DNA of 53,924 bases from an uncultured Microbacteriaceae bacterium (GTDB taxonomy: Bacteria; Actinomycetota; Actinomycetes; Actinomycetales; Microbacteriaceae), in the NCBI GenBank assembly GCA_946481135.1, contig CAMLMQ010000001.1:1-53924 (forward strand), given 5' to 3'. Positions 1 to 8,061 of this stretch are shown here, piece after piece. The number at the start of each line of letters is the position of its first letter. Position 1 is the first letter of the stretch. The position numbers were made by a program, and so were the translations under genes. Below the pieces are notes generated by a model, which saw only the letters and a list, made by a program, of their open reading frames with translations, made no database searches and had not been told where the DNA came from.

Positions 1-2
1 TC

Positions 3-647
3 ATGACGATGTGGAACCGCGAGGAGTTCTGGCACGGCGAGGCGCTCGCCGCCGTGCTCGGCAAGCACGGCATCACGGTCGACTACGACGAGCTGAAGGC
101 GACGCGTCTGAAGCTCGGCTGGAAGGACCGCCTCGACCCGATCAAGCAGTCGCTGCTCGGCGGCCTCGTCGGCAACGACTTCGTCGCCGTGCACATGGCG
201 TGGGGCGCCGCGAACGAGTGGTCGGCGAACGCCGCCTACCACCGCATGGCGAAGCAGGAGAACCACCCCGTGCTCGCCGAACTGCTCAAGCGCATCGCGC
301 AGCAGGAGACCAAGCACGTCGCCTTCTACGCGACGCAGGCCCGCGATCGCCTCGCGAAGAGCAAGAAGGCGCAGGTCATCGCCCGTTTCGCCCTGCGCAA
401 GGCGTGGGCGCCGGTCGGCTCCGGCATCTCCTCGGAGTCGGAGGTGAAGCACGTGATGGGGCAGCTGTTCGGCGGCACCGAGGGGCGGCGCCTCATCCGC
501 GACATCGACTCGCACATCGCGAAGCTCCCCGGCATGGAGGGGCTCACGATCGTCGAGTCGGCGCTCGACAAGCACGGCATCCCCGCGGAGGGTCCGGGCT
601 ACGAGCGCTCGACGCCCGACCCGGTCGAGGAGCCCGTCACCGTCTGA
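3..647 (+). CDS. Ferritin-like diiron protein (acyl-ACP desaturase-related), possibly 5' truncated
   Basis: The 214-residue product is helical and carries two ExxH motifs: E-F-W-H near residues 8-11 and E-T-K-H near residues 103-106. This pattern is typical of the ferritin-like diiron superfamily that includes acyl-ACP desaturase relatives. The first visible ATG lies at base 3, so the frame may continue to the left of the window, and related proteins are longer at the N-terminus. The role (oxidation chemistry on a lipid, or metal or oxidant handling) cannot be settled from sequence. Its last 49 bp overlap the convergent GGDEF gene, so the two mRNAs are complementary at their 3' ends. No terminator is visible between them. 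Confidence 0.7.
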   Translation: MTMWNREEFWHGEALAAVLGKHGITVDYDELKATRLKLGWKDRLDPIKQSLLGGLVGNDFVAVHMAWGAANEWSANAAYHRMAKQENHPVLAELLKRIAQQETKHVAFYATQARDRLAKSKKAQVIARFALRKAWAPVGSGISSESEVKHVMGQLFGGTEGRRLIRDIDSHIAKLPGMEGLTIVESALDKHGIPAEGPGYERSTPDPVEEPVTV

Positions 648-2065
648 TCCGCGGTCGGCGTCGAGCCGGCGAGACTCACCCGGTTGCGTCCGGCGTTCTT
701 CGCCCGGTACATCTCCGCGTCGGCGAGTTCGAGCAGGTGGTCGGTAGTCGGACGCGTTCCGGGCACCGCGCGGTGCACGACGACGCCGACGCTCGCCGAG
801 ACCCCGAATCCGGTCGGCAACCAGGGCATCGGCTCCTCGACGATCTCTCGCAGACGCTCGGCGATCGTCGCCGCCTGCTCGTCGTCGGTGTCGGGGCAGA
901 GCACGATGAATTCGTCTCCGCCAAACCGGCCGATCACGTCGCTGTCACGCACAACCGCACGCAGCCGCGCGGCCACCTCGCGCAGCACCTCGTCGCCCGT
1001 GGTGTGTCCGAGTCGGTCGTTGACGGGCTTGAACCCGTCGAGGTCGAGGAACATCATCGCCACGGGGCGCGTCGTGCGTTCGCTGCCCGAGAGCGCGGCG
1101 TCGATGTGCTCGCGCAGGAGGGCACGGTTGGCGAGCCCCGTGAGCTGGTCGTGCAGGGCCAGGTGGGCGAGCTCGTCCTGCAGGCGGATGCGGGCGAGGG
1201 TCTGCGCCGCCTGCCGCGCGATCGCCTGCACGAGCGCCACGGCATCCGGCTCGAGTTCCCGGCGGCGGGCGAAGAACGCCGCCACGATGCCGAACGGCGC
1301 CTGATCACGCAGGAGCGGGAAGGTCGCGAGCCCTTCGAGGCGCGCCGTGCGCATCGCGGCGGCGATCTCGGGGTAGTCGTCGACGAGGTCGTCCTGCGCG
1401 GCGAACAGCAGCGGGCGACGCTGCACGAGGGAATCCGGTCCCGGGCGCGGGTGACCGCGCTGGTAGAGGCCCTCCAGCGGGTTGACGCCCGCGATCACCT
1501 CGAGTTCTCCCGCGTCGTCGACGGTCGCGACGCACGAGACCGTCGCCACGAGGGCATCCGCGACGATGCGGTTGAGAGCCTCCGCGAGCTCCGACTGCGT
1601 CGTGCTCTCGGCGAACTGCTGCGAGGCGTTCTGCAGCACCTGCACGCGCGCGGCGGCCGACTCGGCGGCCCGTCGGGCGGCGACGAGGTCGCGCTCGTAC
1701 TGGCTGCGCTCGGTCGCGTCGAACACCGCCGAGCGCACGAGGCGGGGCTTGTCGTCGGCGCCGAGCACGAGCACGGAGTTGATGAGGATCGGAAGCACCG
1801 CCCCGTCCTTCCGACGGATGCCGAGCACCACCTCGCGGGTCTCGCCCTCCAGGTGGAGCACCGGCACGTGTCGCGTCTCGTAGTAGAGCTGGGTGCCCGC
1901 GTCGAGCAGGTCGACGAACCGCTTGCCCACGACATCCGACTCGTCGTAGCCGGTCCACTCCAGGAAGCGGCGGTTGACGCGCGTGATGCGGTCGTCGAGT
2001 CGCGTCGTGAAGTAGCCGACGGGGGCGTCGTGGTAGAGCTCCTCGAAATCCTCGTGTTCAGGCAA
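599..2065 (-). CDS. PAS-GAF-GGDEF diguanylate cyclase
   Basis: A 488-residue soluble protein. An N-terminal PAS domain (about 8-120, with the YFTTRLDDRI and GYDESDVVGK segments) is followed by a short helical linker (120-150), a GAF-like domain (150-290) and a C-terminal GGDEF domain (300-470). The active-site GGDEF is at residues 382-386. An RxxD inhibitory site (373-376) sits exactly five residues upstream, so this should be an active, product-inhibited c-di-GMP synthase. There are no membrane segments or signal peptide. The start codon overlaps the end of the upstream RsbQ-like gene by 8 bp, so the two are translationally coupled. I infer that the PAS domain receives the hydrolase product as in RsbQ-RsbP. 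Confidence 0.9.
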   Translation of the reverse strand: MPEHEDFEELYHDAPVGYFTTRLDDRITRVNRRFLEWTGYDESDVVGKRFVDLLDAGTQLYYETRHVPVLHLEGETREVVLGIRRKDGAVLPILINSVLVLGADDKPRLVRSAVFDATERSQYERDLVAARRAAESAAARVQVLQNASQQFAESTTQSELAEALNRIVADALVATVSCVATVDDAGELEVIAGVNPLEGLYQRGHPRPGPDSLVQRRPLLFAAQDDLVDDYPEIAAAMRTARLEGLATFPLLRDQAPFGIVAAFFARRRELEPDAVALVQAIARQAAQTLARIRLQDELAHLALHDQLTGLANRALLREHIDAALSGSERTTRPVAMMFLDLDGFKPVNDRLGHTTGDEVLREVAARLRAVVRDSDVIGRFGGDEFIVLCPDTDDEQAATIAERLREIVEEPMPWLPTGFGVSASVGVVVHRAVPGTRPTTDHLLELADAEMYRAKNAGRNRVSLAGSTPTADQTVTGSSTGSGVERS

Positions 2066-2897
2066 CGGCCGGCTCCCGCTCGTGTCGTACGAACGTCCGG
2101 ATCGCGGCGACGACGTGGTCGGGACCGGCGAGGTGCGGCACGTGACCTGAGACGGGGAGTTCGACGAACCGGGATCCGGCGATGGCCGCGTGCACGAAGA
2201 GGCCGACCTCGCGCGGCGCGATGACGTCGTTCTCGGTCTGCACCACGAGGGTCGGCACGCGCACGTCGGAGAGGTCTCGTCGGTTGTCGGAGAGGAACGT
2301 CACGCGGGCGAAGTGCCGCGCGATCGTCGGGTCGACCGCGCAGAAGCTCTCCCTCAACTCGGCGGCGAGCTCGGCGCGGTCGGGGTTGGCCATGATCACC
2401 GGCGCCATCGCGCGCGACCATCCGACGTGGTTGGCGTCGAGCTGGTCGAGCAGGTCGTCGATCGCCTGCTGGCTGAAGCCGCCCGTGTAGCCGACGTCGT
2501 CGACGTAGCGCGGCGACGGGCCGAGCAGCACGAGGGCCCCGATGCGGGAGGCGTCACGGTTGGCGGCGAGCACGGCGATCATCGCGCTCACCGAGTGGCC
2601 GACGACGATCGCGTCGCGCAGATCGAGGGCGTCGAGGATCTCGAGCAGATCGGCCGCGTAGCCGTCGAGGGCGTCGTACTTGCCGGGGCGGTACGCGGAG
2701 CGATCGGACTTTCCGGCGCCGACGTGGTCGAGGAGCACGACGCGGTGGTCGGCCTCGAAGCCGGGAGCGACGAAGCGCCACATCTCCTGGCTGCAGCCGT
2801 AGCCATGCGCGAACACGATCGGCCGGCCATGCGGCAGCCCGGAGACGACGACGTTGTTGCGACTCAGGACGTCGACAGGCGTCGGTAGGGGCTCCAC
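2058..2897 (-). CDS. rsbQ: RsbQ-type alpha/beta hydrolase, signalling partner of the PAS cyclase
   Basis: A 279-residue alpha/beta hydrolase that follows Bacillus RsbQ over its whole length as I remember that sequence (HGYGCSQEMW, LLDHVGAGKSD, YDALDGYA, GHSVSAM, VGPSP-like LLGPSPRY, IARHFA). The predicted triad is Ser102 (GHSVS), Asp224 (TEND) and His252 (SGHVPH), with spacing like RsbQ Ser96/Asp219/His247. In Bacillus, RsbQ works with the PAS domain of the phosphatase RsbP in energy-stress signalling, and plant strigolactone receptors D14/KAI2 belong to the same family. Here the gene lies directly upstream of, and overlaps, a PAS-GAF-GGDEF gene, so the output would be c-di-GMP instead of sigma-B. 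The substrate is unknown. Confidence 0.88.
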   Translation of the reverse strand: MEPLPTPVDVLSRNNVVVSGLPHGRPIVFAHGYGCSQEMWRFVAPGFEADHRVVLLDHVGAGKSDRSAYRPGKYDALDGYAADLLEILDALDLRDAIVVGHSVSAMIAVLAANRDASRIGALVLLGPSPRYVDDVGYTGGFSQQAIDDLLDQLDANHVGWSRAMAPVIMANPDRAELAAELRESFCAVDPTIARHFARVTFLSDNRRDLSDVRVPTLVVQTENDVIAPREVGLFVHAAIAGSRFVELPVSGHVPHLAGPDHVVAAIRTFVRHEREPAVA

Positions 2898-2970
2898 TCC
2901 CCCAATTTACCGGGGAGCTTCGGCCTCGACGGCATCCTGTCGAGGGGGGTTCGCTTTCGGCCCCGAACGA

Positions 2971-3156
2971 CTAAGATTCATCAGCCTCGCGGATGTCGTC
3001 CGCCGTCTCGCGGTCGGAGACCCCCTGGCCGGTGAGGCTGTTCTCGATGTCGTCGGACTGGCCGGAGTCGACGAGGCTCCAGTCGGGATGGTCGCCGGAC
3101 TGGCTGCCGGTGGCGTTCTCGCCGGGGTCGTTCGCATCGGTGCGCGGATCGCTCAT
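2971..3156 (-). CDS. Small acidic hypothetical protein
   Basis: A 61-residue, strongly acidic, Ser/Asp/Glu-rich protein without cysteine or membrane segments, probably largely disordered. The ATG at 3156 was chosen because the residues encoded further upstream in frame are arginine-rich and look like antisense coding of neighbouring sequence. Composition changes sharply at this Met. The gene lies alone between the sortase and the RsbQ gene on the same strand. I do not recognise a family; short acidic proteins of this kind are common in actinobacteria. Confidence 0.55.
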   Translation of the reverse strand: MSDPRTDANDPGENATGSQSGDHPDWSLVDSGQSDDIENSLTGQGVSDRETADDIREADES

Positions 3157-3209
3157 GCGTCGACGGTACGTCCGGTCTCCGGCGCGCGGGAAGGGCTTGA
3201 CGAGCCGGC

Positions 3210-3854
3210 TCAGGGCGCGACCGCCTCCGCCCGCACGACCACGCGATGGTCGTACCCGGCCGCGTCGGCGTCGTAGGCGCCCCCGCACGTGATGAGAGTG
3301 AGTTGGCGCTCGACCCCGTCGAGCTGGCGGAACTGCTCGGCCGCGGTCTCAGCGACCCGATAGGAGTCGACCGTGCGCACGACGAACTCCCGCACGTCGC
3401 CGGCTCCGAGTTCGACCCGCACGGTGTCGCCCGCGCGCAGGTCGCGCAGGCGCTCGAAGATCCCGCCGCCGGTTCGGCCGACCACATGCCCGACGAGGAT
3501 GCTGTTGCCGCGGCCGCCCGGTGCGACGCTGTCGACGAACCAGCCGGCGAGGTGGATGTTGCCGGGCACCGCGATGCGGTCGTGCTGATCGATGCCGACG
3601 TTCACGACGCATCCGTCCGCGCCGATGCTCGGAAGCGCGACGTGCCGCGGCTCCCCGGACGCCGCCGTGTGCTCCGCACACGCGGAGTCGGTCGGCGCCT
3701 CGTCCGGATCGTAGACGGAGTGGACGATCGTCGTCGTCGGGAGGGCGACGACGGGTGGCGGCTCCGCGATGCGCAGCGCGGCCGCACCGCCGATGACGAG
3801 CGCGACGCCCGCCGCGCCCGCAAGCACGGCGAGGGTGACGCGCGCTCGGTTCAC
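3210..3854 (-). CDS. Class F sortase
   Basis: A 214-residue transpeptidase with one N-terminal membrane segment (about 6-28) and a sortase barrel. The catalytic residues are His123 (LVGHVVG), Cys190 (LITCGG) and Arg204 (YDHRVVV). The compact size and spacing fit actinobacterial class F. I chose the GTG at 3854, which shares bases with the TGA of the upstream gene (GTGA overlap). The frame is open further upstream, but a longer start would lie inside the upstream gene and precede the membrane segment with arginine-rich residues. The coupled upstream gene encodes a protein with a C-terminal sorting-like signal, so enzyme and substrate are almost certainly paired. Confidence 0.88.
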   Translation of the reverse strand: MNRARVTLAVLAGAAGVALVIGGAAALRIAEPPPVVALPTTTIVHSVYDPDEAPTDSACAEHTAASGEPRHVALPSIGADGCVVNVGIDQHDRIAVPGNIHLAGWFVDSVAPGGRGNSILVGHVVGRTGGGIFERLRDLRAGDTVRVELGAGDVREFVVRTVDSYRVAETAAEQFRQLDGVERQLTLITCGGAYDADAAGYDHRVVVRAEAVAP

Positions 3855-5986
3855 GAGCGGCGCAGGCGTCGGCGCCCGACCACGAAGGCCGCTGCGAGCA
3901 TCGCCGATCCGAGCACGATCGCGACCCACGGGAGCGCCGCCGGGGCGGTGGGCCCTGCACCCGTGCGGGGCGCTCCGACCGTCGAATTCGCCGGACCCGC
4001 CGGGTCGGTGATGACGCCGTCGGCGAGACCGTCGGCGTCGAGCGTGCCGCCGTCGGTGATCTCGAACGTGACCTTGAGCACCGCACGGCCGTTCACCGTC
4101 GTCTCGAGGATGTCGGCATCCGCGATCGTTCGGAACTCCCCCGTCGCCGAAAAGTGCTTGCGCACCACGAAGTCGTCGTCGGCGGTGTCGAAGTAGAGCT
4201 GCGTCACCGTCGTCGTGAACCCGGGCGTTCCGCAGTCGGCGACGAACTCCAGCAGACCCACGGGATACTCGAACGGCGCGGGGTCGGCCGTGGCAAGCGC
4301 GGAGGCCGGGGTGGAGGTCGCGGACTGCACCTCACACGCGGGGTCGAGCTCGAGCACGACATCGTGCCCCGTCACCGGGCTCGGGTAGCAGTCGACGTTG
4401 GCGTCGGCGCACACGGGAGCCTCGCTGCCCGTCGTGCCCTTGGCGACGTTGGAGGCACCGCTCGTCTCGCCCGTGAAGATCGCGAACACCCGGTAGGAGT
4501 ACTCGGTCGAGGGGTCGAGCCCGGTGTCGGTGTAGGTCGTCCCGGTCGACGCGGTGTCCGCGACGACGACGCTCCACGTCGAACCGTCGAGGCTGCGCTC
4601 GATGCGGTAGCCGACGAGCGTGTCGCCGTCGTCGTCGACCGGCGCGCTCCAGGCGAGGTCGAGCTCGTCGAAGCCGGCCGGCGTGACCATCAGGTTGCTG
4701 GGCGCCGTGAGGGGCACGGGGCATCCCGTCGCCGTCTGAGGCAGCCCGAAGCGCACGGTGCTGCCCGGCGCGAGGGGAAGGCTTGCCGCGACATAGCCGG
4801 GGTCGTCGACGTCGTCCGGATCCGTGACCACGCCAAGGCTCGTCGCCCCGTAGCTCGCGACGTACATCTTGCCGTCGGGCGCGCGCTTCACCTGGCCGCC
4901 GAACGTGCCGATGTCGCCGATCAGCTCGACGTTGTCCTGCAGTTCAGCAGCCGTCGTGTAGGTCTCGGTGTCGTAGCGGAAGAGCTTGCCGCCTCCGAAG
5001 ATACGGGTCGCGTAGACCCAGCGTCCGTCGGGCGAGAAGTCGGCCGAGTAGGCGTTGCTGCCTCGACCGGCACCGGTCGGGGACGCCCAGGTGACGAGCT
5101 CGTCGATCTCGCCGGTCTCGGCATCCAGCTCGAGGAGGCGCAGCTGACCGGCCCCGCCGCTTGAGCTGCCGAGGTGCTGCACGATGCGCGTCATGTCAGG
5201 GCTGAGGTTGAGAGTGCCGAACTGGTTGCCATTCGCGGTCGACATGGGGCTGCGCACGATCGTGCCCGTCGGCCCGTCGCCGTCGAACTCGTGGGCGACC
5301 ATGTTCGTGTTCCCGGTGACCGAGCCGCCCGTCGCTGTGATGACCCAGAAGCCCGTGCCGTCGGCATTGGGCACCGCCGTCATGCCCTCGGTCGCGGTGC
5401 TCGCGCCGCCATCGAGCAGCACGTTCTTGGCCGACGTGACGGCGCCGAGCCCGCCGTCGAGGCTCATGTCGACCTCGGAGTAACGCAGCGGTCCGACGCC
5501 GCCGGACTCGCTCGCGCCGCCGTTCGAGACGACGAAGTAGATGCCCGGCCGCGAGAGCGACGGGAAGGCGGCGACGGTCTGCGTCGCCGAGGGAGCGGCT
5601 AGGAGACCCGAGCCGTTCTCCATCACGTCGTGATCGCGGTTCCAGACGGTCAGTCCGTTGGAGTAGAACTGCAGCTCGCCCGCCATGTCGGTTACGACCG
5701 TGGTGCCCTCGGACGAGTCGGTCGTCATGGCGTTAAGGGCGACGTCGACGTCGCTTCCCGAGACGCCGAAGTCGAGGATCGCGCGGTGACCGAACATCCA
5801 CCAGCGTTGGGTCGCCCGGATCTCTTCGGGCGAGCACGCGACGAAGGGGGGCGCGGCCGCGACGGCTCGGACGGGGGAGGCCGCGATCGAGGTCGCGGCA
5901 GCGGGCGAAGCGGAAAGCAGCAGCGCCGTCACGGAGACGACGGCGATGCCCGCGGCGACCGAGAATCGGGTCTTCTCTGACGTCAT
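3851..5986 (-). CDS. Secreted cell-wall protein: beta-propeller-like, FN3 and choice-of-anchor U domains, sortase signal
   Basis: A 711-residue surface protein. Residues 1-31 are a signal peptide ending near ASPAAA. Residues about 50-425 look like a repeat-rich beta-propeller (repeated FSPDGRWVY/APDGKMYVA-type strands). Residues about 430-520 form a fibronectin type III domain. Residues about 535-665 resemble the choice-of-anchor U domain, with the TLDADGLADGVITDP signature. The C-terminus has APRTG, a hydrophobic helix and an arginine-rich tail (GRRRLRRS). APRTG is a variant of the LPXTG sorting motif. Its stop overlaps the class F sortase start, which supports dedicated anchoring. Ligand and function are unknown; an adhesin or matrix-binding role is plausible. 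Confidence 0.82.
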   Translation of the reverse strand: MTSEKTRFSVAAGIAVVSVTALLLSASPAAATSIAASPVRAVAAAPPFVACSPEEIRATQRWWMFGHRAILDFGVSGSDVDVALNAMTTDSSEGTTVVTDMAGELQFYSNGLTVWNRDHDVMENGSGLLAAPSATQTVAAFPSLSRPGIYFVVSNGGASESGGVGPLRYSEVDMSLDGGLGAVTSAKNVLLDGGASTATEGMTAVPNADGTGFWVITATGGSVTGNTNMVAHEFDGDGPTGTIVRSPMSTANGNQFGTLNLSPDMTRIVQHLGSSSGGAGQLRLLELDAETGEIDELVTWASPTGAGRGSNAYSADFSPDGRWVYATRIFGGGKLFRYDTETYTTAAELQDNVELIGDIGTFGGQVKRAPDGKMYVASYGATSLGVVTDPDDVDDPGYVAASLPLAPGSTVRFGLPQTATGCPVPLTAPSNLMVTPAGFDELDLAWSAPVDDDGDTLVGYRIERSLDGSTWSVVVADTASTGTTYTDTGLDPSTEYSYRVFAIFTGETSGASNVAKGTTGSEAPVCADANVDCYPSPVTGHDVVLELDPACEVQSATSTPASALATADPAPFEYPVGLLEFVADCGTPGFTTTVTQLYFDTADDDFVVRKHFSATGEFRTIADADILETTVNGRAVLKVTFEITDGGTLDADGLADGVITDPAGPANSTVGAPRTGAGPTAPAALPWVAIVLGSAMLAAAFVVGRRRLRRS

Positions 5987-6017
5987 GGTGGCCCCACGCT
6001 AGCAGCGCGTGCGGCGA

Positions 6018-6437
6018 CTAGCGGGTCGCGGTCTGCGCGGGTGCTCCGGTGACATCCTCGGGCGTGGCGTCGCGCGCGGCGAGCATCCCGGCGTAGATGT
6101 CGATCTTGCGGTCGAGGGCGGCGAGGTGCTCGACGTCGCGGGCGAGCCGCTCGCGCAGCGCGGCGCGATAGGTCGAGAGCACCTCGACCCGCAGCGGGAT
6201 GGTGTGGTCGCCCGCCCAGGTGAGGGCGACGAACTCCTTCGCCTCGCGGATCGGCATCCCGGTGCCGCGCAGCAGTTGCAGGAAGCGCACCCACCCGAGG
6301 TCGTCGTCGTTGTAGCGGCGGTGGCCGCTCGTCGCCTTCGCGATCGGCGGCAGCATCCCCTCGCGCTCGTAGTAGCGCAGCGTGTGCTTGCTGAGGCCCG
6401 TGAGCTCGGCGACCTCGTCGATCGTGTAGCCGTCCAT
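6018..6437 (-). CDS. MerR-family transcriptional regulator
   Basis: A 139-residue regulator. The MerR winged helix is at residues 3-70 (YTIDEVAELTGLSKHTLRYYEREGML), followed by a long dimerisation helix (about 80-118) and a short tail. There is no cysteine, so metal or thiol sensing of the MerR/SoxR/NmlR kind is unlikely; organic effector or drug sensing is more plausible. The ATG lies only 6 nt after a TACGGT -10 element, so the mRNA is probably leaderless. The promoter carries a palindrome in its 19-bp spacer, which implies autoregulation. A 57-residue protein is transcribed divergently from a mirrored promoter. Confidence 0.9.
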   Translation of the reverse strand: MDGYTIDEVAELTGLSKHTLRYYEREGMLPPIAKATSGHRRYNDDDLGWVRFLQLLRGTGMPIREAKEFVALTWAGDHTIPLRVEVLSTYRAALRERLARDVEHLAALDRKIDIYAGMLAARDATPEDVTGAPAQTATR

Positions 6438-6443
6438 GTCGCC

Positions 6444-6474
6444 ACCGTACGACTTCGAGCGCGCTCGAGGTCCA
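6444..6474 (-). promoter_or_regulatory. MerR-type autoregulated promoter of the merR gene
   Basis: On the minus strand TGGACC (6474-6469) and TACGGT (6449-6444) are separated by 19 bp, the long spacer typical of MerR-controlled promoters. The spacer holds the perfect 12-bp palindrome CGAGCGCGCTCG (6456-6467). The start codon begins 7 nt after the -10 element, consistent with a leaderless transcript. Confidence 0.7.
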
Positions 6475-6480
6475 GCGGGT

Positions 6481-6511
6481 TTGACTTCGAGCGCGCTCGC
6501 ACTCCTACCGT
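6481..6511 (+). promoter_or_regulatory. MerR-type promoter of the 57-residue gene
   Basis: TTGACT (6481-6486) and TACCGT (6506-6511) are separated by 19 bp. The same palindrome CGAGCGCGCTCG (6488-6499) sits one base from the -35 and six from the -10, exactly as in the divergent merR promoter. The two palindromes are 32 bp apart centre to centre. Activation by DNA untwisting is expected from MerR family behaviour. Confidence 0.72.
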
Positions 6512-6577
6512 CGGCCGCGGAGGTCGAATCCGACCCGTCCCGATCGTCGATCTCACGAGAACCCCACGGGAGGAACC

Positions 6578-6751
6578 ATGCCGCACATCGACATCTACGC
6601 CGACGCCTACCCCGAGCAGCTGCTCGCCGCGACGCGGGAGGCGATCCGCGAGGAGGAACGCCGAGCCGCCGCGCGGGAACTCGCCGTCCAACGCCGCCGG
6701 GAGCGTCGCGCCGCGGTCTGGGCGCGCGTCACAGGATGGCTGCGACGGTGA
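6578..6751 (+). CDS. 57-residue basic helical protein, presumed MerR target
   Basis: A short gene that starts with ATG 6 nt after a GGGAGG ribosome-binding site (6568-6573) and about 60 nt downstream of the MerR-type promoter. The product begins MPHIDIYADAYPEQLLAA and continues as a charged helix rich in Arg, Glu and Ala (about residues 15-50), ending WLRR. It has no cysteine, signal peptide or membrane segment. It resembles other small helical, arginine-rich actinobacterial proteins of unknown function. It is the only gene between the MerR promoter and the oppositely oriented tRNA-Arg, so it is the prime candidate for the regulated target. Confidence 0.68.
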   Translation: MPHIDIYADAYPEQLLAATREAIREEERRAAARELAVQRRRERRAAVWARVTGWLRR

Positions 6752-6772
6752 CGCCGCACGAACCCGAATCGG

Positions 6773-6845
6773 TGCGCCCGAAGGGACTCGAACCCCTAAC
6801 CTTCTGATCCGTAGTCAGATGCTCTATCCATTGAGCTACGGGCGC
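6773..6845 (-). tRNA. tRNA-Arg (ACG)
   Basis: The complement strand folds as a 73-nt cloverleaf: acceptor stem GCGCCCG/CGGGCGC, D-arm GCTCAATGGATAGAGC, anticodon loop CTACGGA (anticodon ACG) closed by TCTGA/TCAGA, and a T-arm with GGTTCGAGTCC. The discriminator is A and the CCA end is not encoded. ACG normally becomes ICG and reads CGU/CGC/CGA. Confidence 0.95.
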
Positions 6846-6884
6846 ATGTCGCCGCTCTCGCGAGCCGACAACCTGACGACTTTA

Positions 6885-8042
6885 TCATCCCTGCGCGGCG
6901 GCGAGCGCCAGAGTCGCGAGCGCGACGGTGATCGGTGCGACGACGATCCGAGGAGGATGTAGCGCGACCACCGCAGCTCGACGCCGAGGGTGACGAGACG
7001 GCGGTGCCACAGCAGCACGGCGAGCGACGCCCACGGGGTGATGAGCGGGCCGGCGTTGACGCCGACGAGCAGCGCCGCGATGCGGGCAGGGGATGCCGCG
7101 GCCGGTTCGAGCGCGAGGTAGGCGGGCAGGTTGTCGATCGCGTTTGCGCCGACGAGGCCGGCGAACGCGAGCTGCAGGAGCGCGAGCGGATCGTCGCCCT
7201 CGCCCGCGACGACCTGGAGGATGCCGGTGAGCCCGACCGCGTGGGCCGCTTCGACGACGAGGAAGAGGCCGCTCGCGAACACGACGATCTGCCACGGCAC
7301 GAGGTCGACCCGTAGCGCGCGCCGGCGGCGGATGAGGAAGGCGACCGTCAGCACCGCGGCGGCGACGGTCGCGGGCAGCCACACCGGCATCCCGGACACG
7401 AGCAGCGGCAGCAGCACGACGAGCACGACCGCCGACAGGGTGAACAGCGGACGGTCGGCGACCGGCTCGGCCGGCGCGGGGAGGTACCGCGCCGCGAGCG
7501 CGCGACGGGCGACGACGGCGATCGCGACGCACGGCACGATCACCGCGACGACCGCCGGGCGCGACCATGAGGGCGGCGAAGCGGCCCGGGTCGCGGAAGC
7601 CGAGCGCGTGCTCGGCGAGCAGGTTGGTGAGGTTCGAGACGGGCAGCAGCAGCGACGCCGTGTTCGCGAGCCACACCGTCGTGAGCGCGAACGGCAGCGG
7701 CGGCAGGCCGTTGTGGCGGGCGACGAGCACCACCACCGGCGTGAGCAGCACGGCCGTCGTGTCGAGGGACAGGAAGATCGTGCACGCCACCGCGAGCACG
7801 ACGACGAGCAGCCAGAGCAGCCACGCGCGTCCGAGGCCGAGGGGGGCGAGACGCTCGGCGAGGAACGTGAACACTCCGGCTTCGGCGGCGAGCTCGGCGA
7901 CGACCGTGATCGCCACCGCGAACAGCAGGATCGGCCACACCCGTTCCGCGACGGCGAGTGCGTCGGCGGTCGGAAGGATGCCCGTGAGGAGGGCGACACC
8001 CCCCACGACGAGGAGCGCCGCCCCGAGGATCGCGATGCGCAC
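6885..8042 (-). pseudogene. SLC13/ArsB-type ion permease, disrupted by two compensating frameshifts
   Basis: Read from a GTG at 8042, the product is a hydrophobic permease for about 160 residues (VAELAAEAGVFTFLAERLAP, LSLDTTAVLLTPVVV, TASLLLPVSNLTNLL are typical of the ArsB/NhaD/SLC13 group). Near 7556-7559 one extra base moves the continuation (VVAVIVPCVAIAVVARR ... GANAIDNLPAYLALEP ... LVGVNAGPLITPWASL) into the next frame. Near 6950-6957 one base is missing and the frame returns for the last residues (IVVAPITVALATLALAAAQG), with a stop 39 bp before the tRNA. With both indels corrected the protein would be about 385 residues with 10-11 membrane segments. Either the gene is broken or the sequence has two indel errors. 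Confidence 0.75.
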
Positions 8043-8061
8043 TCGTGAAGTGTGCCGGATA

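Noticed and set aside
11..2224. Long plus-strand open frame (about 737 codons) across the GGDEF and hydrolase genes
   Set aside because: Composition is Arg/Ala/Gly-rich without recognisable motifs and it lies opposite well-supported genes; such antisense frames are typical of high-GC DNA. Similar frames opposite aldehyde dehydrogenase, OYE, pgm, DHA2 exporter, GH1 and helR genes were rejected for the same reason.
6836..7999. Taking the second frame alone as an intact permease gene
   Set aside because: Its first part is Ser/Arg-rich non-permease sequence and its end would run into tRNA-Arg; the two frames together explain the permease much better.
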